Of a stretch of DNA of 64,000 nt, positions 9,943 to 22,599 are shown piece by piece. The stretch lies in contig OY759262.1 of assembly GCA_963662155.1 (NCBI GenBank), positions 53,228,785-53,292,784 of the forward strand. Reading direction: 5' to 3'. A program made the position numbers and the translations under genes. The notes under the pieces are model-generated. The model made no database searches, had not been told where the DNA came from, and was given only the letters and a program-made list of their open reading frames with translations. Within the stretch, counting starts at the first letter, position 1, and every line of letters begins with the position of its first letter. The stretch comes from Lamellibrachia columna (lineage: Eukaryota; Annelida; Polychaeta; Sabellida; Siboglinidae).

Positions 9943-11134
9943 ATGTTGTCGACGGTACGACACACCAGACGGTAGTGTGTGTTCTGTTGTCGACGGTACG
10001 ACACACCAGACGGTAGTGTGTGTTCTGTTGTCGACGGTACGACACACCAGACGGTAGTGTGTGTTCTGTTGTCGACGGTACGACACGCCAGATGGTAGCG
10101 TGTGTTCTGTTGTTGACGGTACCACACACCAGACGGTAGTGTGTGTTCTGTTGTCGACGGTACGACACACCAGACGGTAGTGTGTGATCTGTTGTCGACG
10201 GTACGACACACCAGATGGTAGTGTGTGTTCTGTTGTCGACGGTACGACACACCAGACGGTAGTGTGTGTTCTGTTGTCGACGGTACGACACACCAGACGG
10301 TAGTGTGTATTCTGTTGTCGACGGTACGACACACCAGACGGTAGTGTGTGTTCTGTTGTCGACGGTACGACACACCAGACGGTAGTGTGTGTTCTGTTGT
10401 TGACGGTACCACACACCAGACGGTAGTGTGTGTTCTGTTGTCGACGGTACGACACACCAGACGGTAGTGTGTGATCTGTTGTCGACGGTACGACACACCA
10501 GATGGTAGTGTGTGTTCTGTTGTCGACGGTACGACACGCCAGATGGTAGCGTGTGTTCTGTTGTTGACGGTACCACACACCAGACGGTAGTGTGTGTTCT
10601 GTTGTCGACGGTACGACACACCAGACGGTAGTGTGTGATCTGTTGTCGACGGTACGACACACCAGATGGTAGTGTGTGTTCTGTTGTCGACGGTACGACA
10701 CACCAGACGGTAGTGTGTGTTCTGTTGTCGACGGTACGACACACCAGACGGTAGTGTGTATTCTGTTGTCGACGGTACGACACACCAGACGGTAGTGTGT
10801 GTTCTGTTGTCGACGGTACGACACACCAGACGGTAGTGTGTGTTCTGTTGTTGACGGTACCACACACCAGACGGTAGTGTGTGTTCTGTTGTCGACGGTA
10901 CGACACACCAGACGGTAGTGTGTGATCTGTTGTCGACGGTACGACACACCAGATGGTAGTGTGTGTTCTGTTGTCGACGGTACGACACACCAGACGGTAG
11001 TGTGTGTTCTGTTGTCGACGGTACGACACACCAGACGGTAGTGTGTATTCTGTTGTCGACGGTACGACATACCAGACGGTAGTGTGTGTTCTGTTGTCGA
11101 CGGTACGACACACCAGATGGTAGTGTGTGTTCTG
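9943..11134. repeat. 41-bp minisatellite, about 29 copies, with higher-order structure
   Basis: The monomer contains GTTGTCGACGGTACGACACA then CCAGACGGTAGTGTGTGTTCT. Marker variants recur in register. TTGACGGTACC occurs at 10114, 10401, 10565 and 10852, spaced 287, 164 and 287 bp (7, 4 and 7 monomers). The TGTGATCTG variant repeats with the same spacings. Frames are open for hundreds of codons only because the monomer has no stops. Confidence 0.97.
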
Positions 11135-11139
11135 CATTT

Positions 11140-12268
11140 CTAATGCAATCTCTTAACATTTCCAATGTCCTTATTCTAGAAAATGTTGTTGTAATGTTGC
11201 CTGTTCCTCGGTGTGCAGCATTAGAAGGCAATTCTCGATAATATATGTTTTACCCGCATAAAATAAAAGTAAAATTGTTTGTTGTATTTTTATTAAGGTT
11301 ATGTAGTTATATTGGAAATTATATTAGGATTTCATTATATTACTATTTATATAAGTGTAGTGTACGTGTGAGGGCGTTAACCGTTTCCGCCTTAGATGAA
11401 AAATATGAAGAATCGTGTTTGCCGTTGAGCCGGGAAGATGTTGAATACACCTCGATTGACGTCATGACTGTGCATCTTGTTGATGGTAACAATATATAGA
11501 GAATGGCCATCACTGGACGTTTCTAGCGTAATTTAGAACGGACAATAAAATAGAAAAGTCGACAAATTAGGCCTCTAAGCGGTAAATAAATTTGTTTCTG
11601 ACCGGATAACACAACAGTACACAACAAAGCATCTTACCAGTTGATAGTACTGGATTGCTTCACCAATTATGATTTTGCTCAGCAGTTATTTTACTAGATC
11701 GTGCATAGCGGCGACATTATGTGTACACAATTTTGCGTTTCACATTGTTGCTTCCCAAAATGTAAAATGGAGAATTTGGCATCAAATGTGATATGCATTT
11801 GGTTTGAGTGATAAGTAGGAGAAAAAACAGTTGATATATTTTTCTGCAAAGAAATGTCATGTGATTGGCAGCCATCTCGATTTCCATGCGATGTGGAGCT
11901 ATGTGTAAAGCGGATGTTTCAGTTGCTTAATTTGTCATGGATTTCTAGCCCGTATTTATCTATATATTGAGAATTCTTCCAACTTGTTGATAGTACAAAA
12001 GAAATTTCTTGAATTGAAATCAGTATCCAGTCGAGGAAGTGCCAAGTCAGGTACGACCAGAATACAAAAGTTGTTTTACATAGCCACATACCATCGTTAC
12101 TAGATTCATTAAACAGTGCATAACTGACGTTTCACTCAACGTAACTTGTGTGGCAGTCGGCGGAACTGACGGGGCAATTTGTAACTTTTATCATCCTGTA
12201 TGAAGATTTCTCTGAATATGTTGCTACAAATCAACAAAAATAGATAATGGCAGCTCACTTGGACTGCG
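11140..12268. other. No gene recognised
   Basis: An 84-codon open frame at 11245-11499 has no recognisable domain and no coding signature. The remainder is AT-rich. Confidence 0.4.
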
Positions 12269-12269
12269 C

Positions 12270-12368
12270 TGCCCTGCCCTGCCCTGCCCTGCCCTGCCCT
12301 GCCCTGCCCTGCCCTGCCCTGCCCTGCCCTGCCCTGCCCTGCCCTGCCCTGCCCTGCCCTGCCCTGCC
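12270..12368. repeat. (CCCTG)n microsatellite, about 20 copies
   Basis: A perfect GC-rich pentanucleotide array stands out in AT-rich surroundings. Confidence 0.97.
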
Positions 12369-12387
12369 TGAATTAGTCGAAGGAACC

Positions 12388-12720
12388 AATGTGGACGTTT
12401 GACGTAAATTACATACTCATAACAATAGCTACGTGTAATTGCAGGCTAGTTGAATGATACATCGAAACACCATACACAATTGTAGTAACCACAACATACA
12501 GTCTAGTCAGTTAACTGAATGTTGTCGAGTGCTGAAAATAAATAGAACTAGAATTGTGAGCAACGTCAAGTGTGTTTCAACCATTGTTACGTGATCTACG
12601 TCAAACGTCCACCGAACGCTTCGTGAAACCGGCAGTTGTACATGATTGTTTTGGCGCGAAGAAGCACTACCAAAATTTAATGGGTAGTGGTTAGTGCAAG
12701 GAGTCATCAGGGCCCGAGGT
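12388..12720. repeat. Dispersed repeat P, copy 1
   Basis: It begins GTGGACGTTTGACGTAAAT and ends near CTACGTCAAACGTCCACCGA, so it has short inverted termini. Almost the same sequence recurs at 46635-46920, and its right part recurs inverted at 47700-47840. It is non-coding and may be a MITE family. Confidence 0.8.
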
Positions 12721-12739
12721 TATAAACCGTTCTCAACTA

Positions 12740-12910
12740 AACTGAGCACGGTTTCATGCTCAATACTCGCTTTCACACTATGCTCACACTCAGGTGAAGT
12801 TATAAAACATCTTGAGCACGAAACGTGCTCAGCGTTGAGCACGAACTGTTGAAATTCTGAGTATGCTCAGGGCCGTGCTGAACGCCGTGCTCAGGACCGT
12901 GCTCAACACG
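12740..12910. repeat. Cluster of GAGCACG / CGTGCTC half-sites
   Basis: At least eight GAGCAC or GTGCT(C/G) blocks occur in 170 bp, including the perfect 17-bp palindrome GAGCACGAAACGTGCTC at 12814-12830. Related TGAGTACG/TGAGCAC blocks recur at 47165-47270 and 47640-47700 next to other copies of repeat P, so they probably belong to the same mobile unit. Confidence 0.7.
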
Positions 12911-14483
12911 GGCAACTGAATCAACTTGGGCCTTTGTAACTAATATATAGTAAAGGGTATGCAACACGGAATGCCACCACTCACCTTTCAACATCCGTAT
13001 CTGAGCTTTGCAACGCATAATCCGATTACTATGATCACACACACATGTCCAAATGAATAAACTTTTACTATACCTACTTTTGATTACACATGTCTGCATT
13101 TCTTAACATAAAGATATATTTTAACGACTGCGCGCACAAAAGTATAGTTACCGGTGCAGTTTTCGACCCACGCCAGTTTTCGATCCATTGAAATCTCGCT
13201 TGATATCACGTTAGAGACGTCACAGCGTCTGGTTACGACAATAACAATACAGAGTCTTGTCTGAGCTAAATATAATTTTATATATAATATAACATGGAAC
13301 ACGTTTATAATATACATACCTTGATAAAAAACTGACTTTGCATGCTTACCAGACATTATTATTGAGCATCTACTAACGCATCTCTCGTTCTTGGCCACGT
13401 GCCAATAATAGCCTTTTTGTGGTAGATGTATGGCAAGCTAATCTTGTAATAAAAGTAGGAATAATTAAAATGTGTTAAATATACGAGAAAAAAATGTACT
13501 ACATTAACGTTATATATTCAATACAAATATATGTGTATGTGTTTTATAAAGCGCTATGTCAAGCCAGGTTGTTATAAAAAGTTGACATAATTGGAACAAA
13601 GTAGTAAAATTAAGAACGATTGTCTGTACGGCTTGCCATAAATACAGGTCGAATTCCGCCGGTAATGTCCTCGACTCACGCGACATGGTTCAGACGTTCA
13701 ATATTCGTAAGTTTTTCACTCAAAACAACGGTTTTAATATTTTTTTTGCATTGAATAAATGAAGTAGGTTTTGCTGATTTGGTATATCGATCTCGTACAC
13801 AAAATGTTTCTTCAGATTTTTTTAAACGGCATATTCTATTAAGTAAGTCGAAAACTACACTGACCAGTATACATTCGACGAAATGTCACCACGTGACAAC
13901 GCAGACGAGTGTGAGGTGCAACACACTTTGTTACGGAAATAGTCGACCCAACAAAAAGCCAGCATCGTCTCTGTCTGACAGCTTCTACGTGGGGTGACAG
14001 TTATGCGGTTATTTGTTTTATCTATCAATGAAGACGTCGGAAGACATAACCTTTTGGTAAGTCATATATGCAATTTAAGGTATACGCACAATTTGTCCAC
14101 TGAAAGTTGTTGTACATTTATTTCTGGGAGTGTAGGAAGAGAAGGGCGAACAACTACTATTGCTCTGCCCTGTAAACGTACAACGCACTTTGTAAAAAAT
14201 ATTCCATATGAGTTTATGAGCTTGTAAATTGTTTCCCTGCCAACATGTTGCAACGAGTGCTCATATAATAATATTTTAACTCGAAAATATGATGCTGTAA
14301 TTTCACCATTGCCAAAACAGGGCCAAATTGCATCACGACCATGCTTCCACCAACAGAGGGGAGAAGACCATCCCTCTTTTGACGGTGTAGCTCACTCTCA
14401 CTATGGCGGTCTGCTTCACTGTCATTGTTTTGTTACTGCTCGTCGGTGTAGATACGCCGATGTAGGTTTTACTGGGCGGGGCG
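12911..14483. other. No gene recognised
   Basis: Several 60-100 codon open frames exist on both strands, but none shows a domain, signal peptide or splice-supported extension. Confidence 0.35.
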
Positions 14484-14588
14484 TCGTCACGGTCAGGCAC
14501 ACGCATCAAGGGCCGATGTCGTCACGGCCAGGCACACGCGTCAAGGGCCGATGTCGTCACGGCCAGGCACACGCGTCAAGGGCCGATG
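14484..14588. repeat. 35-bp tandem repeat, 3 copies
   Basis: Three near-identical units contain TCGTCACGGCCAGGCACACG then CGTCAAGGGCCGATG. It abuts the 3' end of the LINE that follows on the minus strand. Confidence 0.9.
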
Positions 14589-14599
14589 TAGATGGACTT

Positions 14600-15522
14600 T
14601 TAACAAGATTGCCATCCCAAAAAACAAGTTCTATATGGCAAGTGGACAAGGAAGCCATTGGCTTATCGAGAGTCCAACAATTTTATCATCTATGTGTAGC
14701 CTGCCCTTACCAGATATATGTCAATTCTATTTTGGAACATATTCACACTACTAGCATTAACACAATCATTTGGCAGTTTGTTCCATTAATTTATTACCCT
14801 CTGTGAGAAAGAGTACTTTCTCATGTCCAACCTACACTGTTCCTTAACTAATGCAGCTTTGTGTCCTCTGGTTCTACTGCCTTCTTTAAGTTTGAAGAAC
14901 ATATTCCTATTAACATCCTCATAAACGTTCACTATTTTAAACACATATATTTGGTCTCCTCTTAATCTCCTGGTCTCTAGTGTTGTCAAACCACATTGTA
15001 ATAAGCGGCTTTCATAACTAAGGTCTCTCAATTCTGGAATAATTTAAGTTGCTCTTCGTTGTATTCTTTCTAGCTTGTCTATGTCCTTCTTACGATACGG
15101 CCTCCATGCTTGAATACAATATTCAAAATGTGGTCTAACAACTGCTTTGTACAGGGTTACAATTAGCTGTTTCTCCTTATACGTAATAGTTCTCCTAATT
15201 AACCCTAGAATTTGATTTCCTTTCGAAGCAACAATCCCACATTGCTCTGAAACTTTCATGTCAGCACTAAATGTTACTCTTAATCCTTTTCTTGTTTGGT
15301 TCTACCTAGTACAGCATCCCCCATTTGATATTCTTCGTCCATGTTTCCATATCCTATGTGTATACATTTACATTGTTCTGACCATTGCCATTGTTCTGAC
15401 CATTTAACTAATTTATCTAGATTATCCTGTATTTTTTTTTATCTGTATCATTAGTAACCTTTCTGAATACTTTTGTGTCATCTGCATATTTCAGTACTTT
15501 GCTAGATATGTCATCTTCCAAA

Positions 15523-15596
<74 letters not shown>

Positions 15597-16540
15597 CTAT
15601 AATAGGGCCTAATACTGATCCCTATGGTACCCCACACAAAACCGATTTCCAGTTTGAAATCTCACCATCTACTATTACTCTCTGTCTTCGGTGTGTAAAC
15701 CACTTTTCTATCCAGTTGGTTACATCATTACCTATACCATGGGATTTTAATTTAAGTAACAATCTTTGGTATGCAACTTTATTGAAAGATTTCTGAAAAT
15801 CTAAATAGACAACATTCACTGGTGACCCGTCAACTACCCACTCACTTTGTAATTTCTTCCAAAAAACATAAGAGATTGGTTAGACATGACCTTGCTTTTA
15901 GGAACCCATATTGAGATATATTTATTAACGTATGTTTTACAAGGAATTCCACCATGTGGTATCTAAATAATGATTCGAGTAATTTACATACAACTGATGT
16001 TAAACTCACTGGTGTATAATTTTCTTGTTCCTTTATCCTTTCTTAAATAGTTGCGTAATGTTTGCTTCTTTCCATTATGAAGGAACTATTCCTTCTTCTA
16101 GTGACAAGTTAAACACTTTGGCGAGTGGTGCACTAATTTGGTCAACAATTTCCTTAAGCAGTTTTGGTGGTATCCCATCAACTCCAGGTGATTTATTATC
16201 TTTCGTCTTCTTAATTTTCTTTGCTATCATTTCAGGAGTTGCAAATAACTGCCCTAAATGTTCTGATTTATTGCCCTCAAATTTAGTAAATGGAACTGGA
16301 AGTGAGCTGATATCTTCTGTGGTAAAAACTGAGCTAAAATACTTATTCAGGACCTCTGCCATTTGAATCCCGTCTGAAATTATGTTTCCACTGTTGTTTT
16401 CCAGTGGTCCGACCTTATCTCGAACTTTCTGTTTACTCCTTACGTAAGCATTGAAACTCTTGCTGTCATTTTTTTATATATTACCTGCCAATTATTTTCT
16501 TTTAAATGTTCTAATTTCAGTTGTAGCTAGGTTAAGTGCA
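14600..16540 (-). pseudogene. Non-LTR retrotransposon, 3' two thirds (RT, C-terminus and 3' UTR)
   Basis: Downward from about 16510 one reads KSFNAYVRSKQKV, then MAEVLNKYFSSVFT, NKSPGVDGIPPKLLKEIV, VVYLDFQKSFNKVAY, a GSVLGPI block, the catalytic KYADDTKVF box (about 15478-15489) and a long C-terminal region ending LDMRKYSFSQRVIN. Motif order and spacing fit the CR1/Jockey group. It is broken by a stop in the GVPQGS block, a (TA)n tract, a 15-bp duplication giving WSEQWQWSEQC, and a few frameshifts, but is otherwise well conserved and so fairly young. Its 3' UTR (GATAAGCCAATGGCTTCC region) is shared with 56845-56960. Confidence 0.88.
15523..15589. repeat. (TA)n inserted in the LINE RT domain
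   Basis: About 67 bp of TA replaces the codons expected between GSVLGPI and the conserved INDL-like segment of the minus-strand RT. Confidence 0.92.
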
Positions 16541-16574
16541 TCTTTGTAGTTTGTGAAGTTCCCTCATTCATAAT

Positions 16575-17175
16575 ATTGCTATCAAGGATATTACAAAACT
16601 TCAACGTGTCCAAAATTGTCTGGCTAGGGTAGTTACACGATCTCCTCGTTTTTTCTCGCTCAGTGCCACTTCTAAAATCATTGCATTGGCTCCCTGTGCG
16701 ATATCGCATTATTTTTAAGATCTGTACAATTACCTATCAAGCCCTCTCAACCAAATAACCTCCATATTTACATTCAATGCTCACTCCAACAAGACAGCCC
16801 AGACAGCTTCGCTCGTCTGGTTCTGATTTACTTTCCGTTCCCAGATTTAAGACAAACGCTGGAACTCGAGCTTTCTCGGTTGCCGCACCAACCCTGTGGA
16901 ATTCACTCCCCAACAGCGTAAAATCAGCAAGAAATATAGCTTCATTTCGCCGTAATCTGAAAACCTATCTTTTCAAAATGGCCTATCCTCCTTAGCTTCT
17001 TGGCACCTCCATCCATCGGTTGACGACTTTTTGCATTGTACATGGTCACGAGAATGACGACTTTTTGCATTGTACATGGTCACGAGAATGCCTAATCCTT
17101 TGTTTTTTTTGCGTCACTGAGCTCGGATTTTCCGAGGATATTGGCGCCAAATAAGTATTTTTATTATTATTATAT
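16575..17175 (+). pseudogene. LINE 3' end, second family
   Basis: The plus strand reads ITKLQRVQNCLARVVTRSPR, LHWLPVRYRIIFKICTITYQ, RQLRSSGSDLLSVPR, FSVAAPTLWNSLP and a stop after MAYPP. This is the canonical C-terminus of a widespread CR1/Rex-like LINE. Frameshifts are present. After the stop there is a 37-bp duplication in the UTR (TTTTTGCATTGTACATGGTC) and a (TTA)n tail near 17160-17175, typical of these elements. Confidence 0.88.
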
Positions 17176-17214
17176 TAACGTGCTTCAAAATAATACAATC
17201 ACACGAAACAAATG

Positions 17215-18540
17215 TTTCTTCAGCAGTGTTTTTATATTCGCTCAGCGGTTGCCTGCTTCGAGTACATCGAGTAATTCCAAGCGTCTTTTATCAACAATCT
17301 TAAGTGCGACATACATCAGCAAACTTGAAAGACAAATATCACTACAACATATATGTATATGCTTGTGTCACGCAATATTATATAGCTGATGTGTTTGTTA
17401 CTCGTCTAAATGAGCGTATTTCCACCGATCCGTATATTGCAACATTAGCCCATGTTGTGCATTCCAAACTACTGGATGCACCGTCAGATACATAATAGAC
17501 AACATTGGCAAGATACGTTCTCTCGGCCAAAAACATAATTGGGTACTTCTTCGATGATTCGTTTAGAGACGAGGCTAGTACATTTATTGATTGCTGCACT
17601 GCCGCAGTTATTATCCCTTTACACTTCTTCCTAACAGCAGCCTTCTCCCCCCATTTGTCGTCCCCCCGCATTCCTCAAGTTCCACTTTACGCAGTCATTC
17701 CATCTCTCTTACTGTATGCCCCATTTCCTACTGTCTGGCTGTTTCATCGCATATGTTTTCTTAGGTAGTCTGCCCTCCACCATCAGCACACCATCCATTA
17801 CATCACACTTTTTAAAGAAACACAATAGTTGTCTGACAACTTGAGAGAGACGCCTATTTCTGTGTAATACAGTATACCGCTTTGCTCCTCTAATGCACTT
17901 GCAATAGAAAACAAACTCACGAAACAGATAATATGTCAGCATTGTTTTTTTGTGTTCGCTCAGCGGTTGTCTGCTTCGAGTACATCAAGGATTTCTAAGC
18001 GCATATTATTACTCATCTTAAGAGTGCAACACATAAGCAAACAAACCATGACTCTTGCGTTTTTTACTCGTCGAAATGAGCGTATTTGCACCGATCCGTA
18101 TACAGCAACATTAGCCCATGTTGTGCACTCCAAACTACTGGATGCAAAGTCAGAAAAATAACTAGACGTCGAAATTAGCATGATACGTCGACATTGACAT
18201 GATACGTTCTCTCGGCCAGAATCATAACCGTGTTTTGTTTAACTACCTCACATGGACAGAACAGAACAGATCAACAAAACGAAATCTTACTAACTTCTTC
18301 TTGTTTGTCTGTGTTGACTTGCCAGCTCGTTCCGTTTACGCGGCTGTAACTAATTCGAACTGCTGGAGCGTGGTATCGAGAACACCCGCCAGTCACGCAC
18401 GACAGAACAATGCGGCAAGTAACACTCCTTCGTCGTTCGCACGTCATACCAGTCAAACCAAGTAGACGTTTACGTTATGCCACTGTATCCGTGCATCTGC
18501 AATAACATTGGTGTAATGCGACGGCACTGATATGCTATGA
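17215..18540. repeat. Low-copy repeat Q, tandem pair (17215-17540 and 17930-18540)
   Basis: Two related blocks share CTCAGCGGTTGCCTGCTTCG, ATGAGCGTATTTCCACCGAT and CTACTGGATGCA. The second runs on to GCACTGATATGC. Inverted copies lie at 22245-22440 and 26525-26955, the last covering the upstream region and start of the secreted inhibitor gene. It may therefore be a duplicated 5' flank rather than a transposon. No intact coding sequence is seen in it. Confidence 0.7.
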
Positions 18541-18646
18541 AGTGTGTTAAAACAGTTCACATCAACCCATGTACGCTTAATTAAAACACTGAAATTAATA
18601 TCCCACGCAAAACGGTACATATTTAATAAGATATTATTAAATCTAT

Positions 18647-18686
18647 TATATATATATATTTATATATATATATATATATATATATT
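18647..18686. repeat. (TA)n microsatellite
   Basis: About 40 bp of TA with one interruption. Confidence 0.9.
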
Positions 18687-18689
18687 GGG

Positions 18690-19415
18690 TAGTCCAAAGC
18701 AGCTTACCCCCCGTAAACAACTTTCAAATATATGGTCCCCACATTCTGCTATAAGAGTAAATAAGCAGTTGGTTGTGTCTTGAATAAGGCTGGCGAGGGA
18801 ATGTCGACAACCCACATAAAATATATGGACGCCCGCCCCCGTTCGGTTCTTGGTGATCGAATTATTGTCCAAGCGTACAACAGTAATTTTAAAATGTCCA
18901 CTTGATGTGACATCACAGCTAAATATGAGCGACAGAGACTGTACAATGGTTGACTGAAATTGTGTAGTCCAACCAAGAAACCATTGGTTACGTAGAAGCA
19001 GAGGAATCGTAGGTGAATTAATGGAGAAGAAAAATATTCTTTTGTGTGTCAAATTTCCAGTGTTCAGCCACACATGACCTCGGGCGTCTATATATTTTCT
19101 TTGGGGTTGTCCACACTCCCTTCTCAGGCTTTTTCACGACACAATCCTAACCTCTGATATGTTTCCTTGTCCGCGTTTGACGATCTCTCGGATTGAAAAC
19201 CCAACATTTGCAAATGTATGATAACACCATGTTTACATCATAATTTCAGTGTCTTAATTACACATAAAATAATACATTAATACAATCATAACACATTTCA
19301 TATCAGTTTCTTCGCAGTATAACAATATGATTACATATTACTCTTTCTCCAAACAAATGCGAGCATAACTCTGCAAACATGTTTGATGTTTTGTTAGGCA
19401 TTGTTTAATTGTTTG
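18690..19415. other. No gene recognised
   Basis: Open frames are short and without domain character. Confidence 0.4.
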
Positions 19416-19416
19416 A

Positions 19417-19671
19417 CGTCATTGCCATCACTCGTTTTTGTTGGAGATAACATAACACTTACGAATGGTTTAGTCATGGACAAACGAGTGCTTTGTCGCA
19501 TATGACTAACCTGTTTTCAAAAGGCTGTACCAGGCCGCGCTGTAATGTAAACACCTGTGATGTCATTAACCATCAGCTGAGTGTCGCGATGACCTGCTCA
19601 GACAATTAACTGTTAATCATGTGTTTTATTCCGTCGTCGGTGAGTTGTGTGTTGTCATTCCGCATACCAAC

Positions 19672-19704
<33 letters not shown>

Positions 19705-20210
19705 TGTATGTATGTATGTATGTATGTATGTATGTATGTATGTATGTATATAATTTGTTAAATCACATACACTGGTAAACGCAAGCACCACACCATACGG
19801 TCGCAACACGAACATTCGCACACACAATTGCACACACACACAATTGCACACACACACACGCACGCACGCACGCATGCACACACACACAAACTTGTTCGCT
19901 GGACTTTATGCCGATGTAGAACGTGTTTTCTTTCCTATGAAATTACTAATTGGCTTTGATGGGAAATATGTTCAAAGTAAGCTCGTGTTTCTCTCGCTTC
20001 CTTCATTTGCCGGGGCACCCTGTTCCGAAGATATGTACACGGTTATCATCTTCAAATATCGTCACTTCAATGTACGTTGAGTTCGTCTCATAAGTACATT
20101 ACTCTACATGATTTGAAAATTGAAATATGATTACACAGTTACGACAACTTACACATATAATGAAGATGTTGTCAAATCAATTGTTGTTATCAAAAACATA
20201 CTCTTGTTTT
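19417..20210 (+). repeat. Isolated copy of the ~0.9-kb repeat R
   Basis: Marker sequences GTTTGACGTCATTGCCATCA, TTTTTGTTGGAGATA, GAGTGTCGCGATGACCTGCT and a later ATGAAGATGTTGTCAAATCA match the tandem units in intron 1 of the inhibitor gene (28.3-31.3 kb), in the same order and orientation. A (TATG)n tract at about 19674-19749 and a CA/CG-rich tract at 19826-19890 interrupt it. It lies just upstream of the dead Kunitz exon. Confidence 0.65.
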
Positions 20211-20560
20211 CAGCTAATTGTATATGTTTGCACCCAAGTCTATTCGTACAATAGTACAGAATAATATATCTGTCAGTCTGTTTCTGTTAAGCATCGACTG
20301 ATGCAGGTTTATGCCTTTTATATAATGTTTACTGCTACCCGGGCCGAGCGCAATGGATCCATGCTTTCATATTCTCGATCACAATTCATCAAATCCTTGA
20401 AATGCCAAATAAAGTGTTAAGTAGTTGTGCCTAGTTACATAATTCAGAATTACGACACTTTTGTAGATTTTTTCCAATCCAGGATAATTTAAATGCATGT
20501 CTTCATAAATCACAAACATCAGATCTAAGCATTGACTTGATGTCGAACAATGCCAGGAAA

Positions 20561-20790
20561 GGTTTAAACCTGTTCCGCGCCAGGCGTACTTGCCGATGTG
20601 GTACTGCAAAACTTAGACATGTGAGTGCTAGATGTTCATATACGGCGGCTACGCAGGAAACCAGAACAGATTCCAGACAGAATGGGCTTGTCGTAGCACG
20701 TGTCTGGATTGGTTAACTGCAACATGAAATGCAACAGCGTATTTCCGAAAGACCGCATGGTATGTCCAATCTGCTATGTGTGTCTGTATC
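20561..20790 (+). pseudogene. Dead Kunitz-antistasin exon
   Basis: The sequence aligns with the live exon at 34548-34822. AYLPMWYCKT, two TAG stops, then MFIYGGYAGNQNRF and QTEWACRSTC correspond to the Kunitz domain, and NCNMKCNSVFPKDRMVCPIC, in a shifted frame, to the antistasin-like part. The second Kunitz cysteine and P1 Lys are replaced (CGC CAG, Arg-Gln), the fourth cysteine is Tyr, and no good splice sites remain. Nucleotide identity to the live exon is still obvious (AGGAAACC.GAACAGATTC). It sits about 6.4 kb upstream of the live gene, in the same orientation. Confidence 0.88.
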
Positions 20791-20799
20791 TACGATTCG

Positions 20800-21725
20800 C
20801 GTAGAGTGTACATAACATCAAATTTATTTTGCTGATATTCCTCCTTGTACGTCTTCTTCTTTTCGCCATTTCACCACGTATTAAAACTCCCTACTAAATT
20901 AATTTAGCCCATCTGGAATCAGGTTCATTGATTGTAACATATGAATAGTTAAAGTGGTTGGTTTAATAAAAGTGTGCGCAAATTATCGAAATGATTTAGT
21001 TTGACCGTTACGTCGTGTAACTGCCCAAATGTTGAATATACTTCTGAAATTATTACGATATATTCTTATAAATATCGCGATAGTATTGTGATAGTTTCAC
21101 GGAATAGTAAATAGCCAGGAAACAGTCCCTGCCCGCAACTCGTGTTGCGCGCTATCGCGTAGCCTTGGACGTAGTTCATTTAAAATGCTGGGTCCATAAA
21201 TGGCCCTTCTGTAATCGATGCTTGTTCTAGGTAAACAAATATTGATGCTGCACCAATGATATACAGCCTCGCCCGAAACGGTGTCCACGTTCCTACATGC
21301 ACGACAGTAGCACGTATTAATGTATATACGCCATACCTATATACGTACACCATACGTGGTAATGGGATTAAAACCAATACGCATTTAAACATAAACAACT
21401 ATGCACGGGATAAACTATTATTCTATATGGCCAGTACTTGCTAACATTTAGTCACAAATATACAACCATAACCATAAAGATGGCTATTTCGCCACAAGTT
21501 CACCTTCCCCCTGTGACCACCACACACATATCTTTATATCAAACGTAACGTTCTTAAAGAAAGACTTAGTCTTTGCACAATTATCACTCTCCATCATCAC
21601 TCGACCAGGTGTAATTAAGTAAATCATGTACACTTTCTAAGGACATACAAGTTTAGACACATTTTATGAGCCACTCCACGGAAAGGTGCAATTAATTTCA
21701 CAGCAGAGACGACCGAACTGGATAT
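20800..21725. other. No gene recognised
   Basis: No linker or second Kunitz exon could be found downstream of the dead exon. Open frames are short. Confidence 0.4.
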
Positions 21726-21730
21726 GCAGT

Positions 21731-21905
21731 GCATTACAATGTGCTCTAAGGAACACATTACAATGTGCTCTAAGGAACACATTCCAATGTGCTCTAAGGA
21801 ACACATTACAATGTGCTATAATGAACACATTACAATGTGTTCTAATGAACACATTACAATGTGCTCTAAGGAACACATTACAATGTGCTCTAAGGAATAC
21901 ATTCC
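21731..21905. repeat. 24-bp tandem repeat, about 7 copies
   Basis: Units contain ACACATTACAATGTGCTCTA then AGGA. The 24-bp period keeps frames open on both strands (MCSKEHIT repeats); this is not a gene. Confidence 0.93.
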
Positions 21906-22244
21906 TCCAAAAAGTCGGCTGAATGGCCGTTGCATCCGCCACGATATTAATCACAATGTTCTCTTTGATTCATGAGGCACAGCAGAACTTGGCTGCATCC
22001 GCCTGCGAGCTCTTTGTAACGGCATTCCATTGCCGATTGGGGGCGCAGCTGCCTCGCCACCGCACCGTTCATCCTTTTGTTTAATCGGCCCTGCAGCACC
22101 TACATTATGGCGCAGCAAATATGATGGTAAGTAAAATGTTTCAATGTCATGTGCAGAATGACGCCCATCCACAATGTTAAGTTGGCCACAGCGATCACAA
22201 TTTTACATAAACAAACTTAAACATCTATCACCACGGAGAAAGTT

Positions 22245-22440
22245 ACTTCATATCAGTGCCGTCGCATTACACCAATGTGATTGCAGATGCATGGATACAG
22301 TGGCATAACGTAAACGTCTACTACATGGTTTGATTGATATGACGTGCGAACGAGGAGCGAGTGTCACTTGCCGCATTGTTCTGTCATGCGTAACTGGCGG
22401 GTGTTCTCGATACCACTCTGAAGCAATTCGATTTAGCACG
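22245..22440. repeat. Low-copy repeat Q, inverted copy
   Basis: CAGTGCCGTCGCATTACACC, GGATACAGTGGCATAACGTA and CTGGCGGGTGTTCTCGATAC are the reverse complement of the right part of the 17930-18540 block. Confidence 0.8.
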
Positions 22441-22599
22441 GCGAATATAAAGGGCAGAACGTTGTAAACGTTTTGATTTTTGTACTTATGATGATTGATG
22501 CGTTTGAAATTCACGGTAATACCGAGTGCACGTAAACACGGCGATAATTTGTTACACAAACTTGATTTAAATGTGTTGTTAGAGTAAATTTTCATTTAG

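Noticed and set aside
9933..11231. Three overlapping minus-strand frames of 377-432 codons
   Set aside because: All three frames of the 41-bp minisatellite are open, which is a repeat artefact and not selection for one frame.
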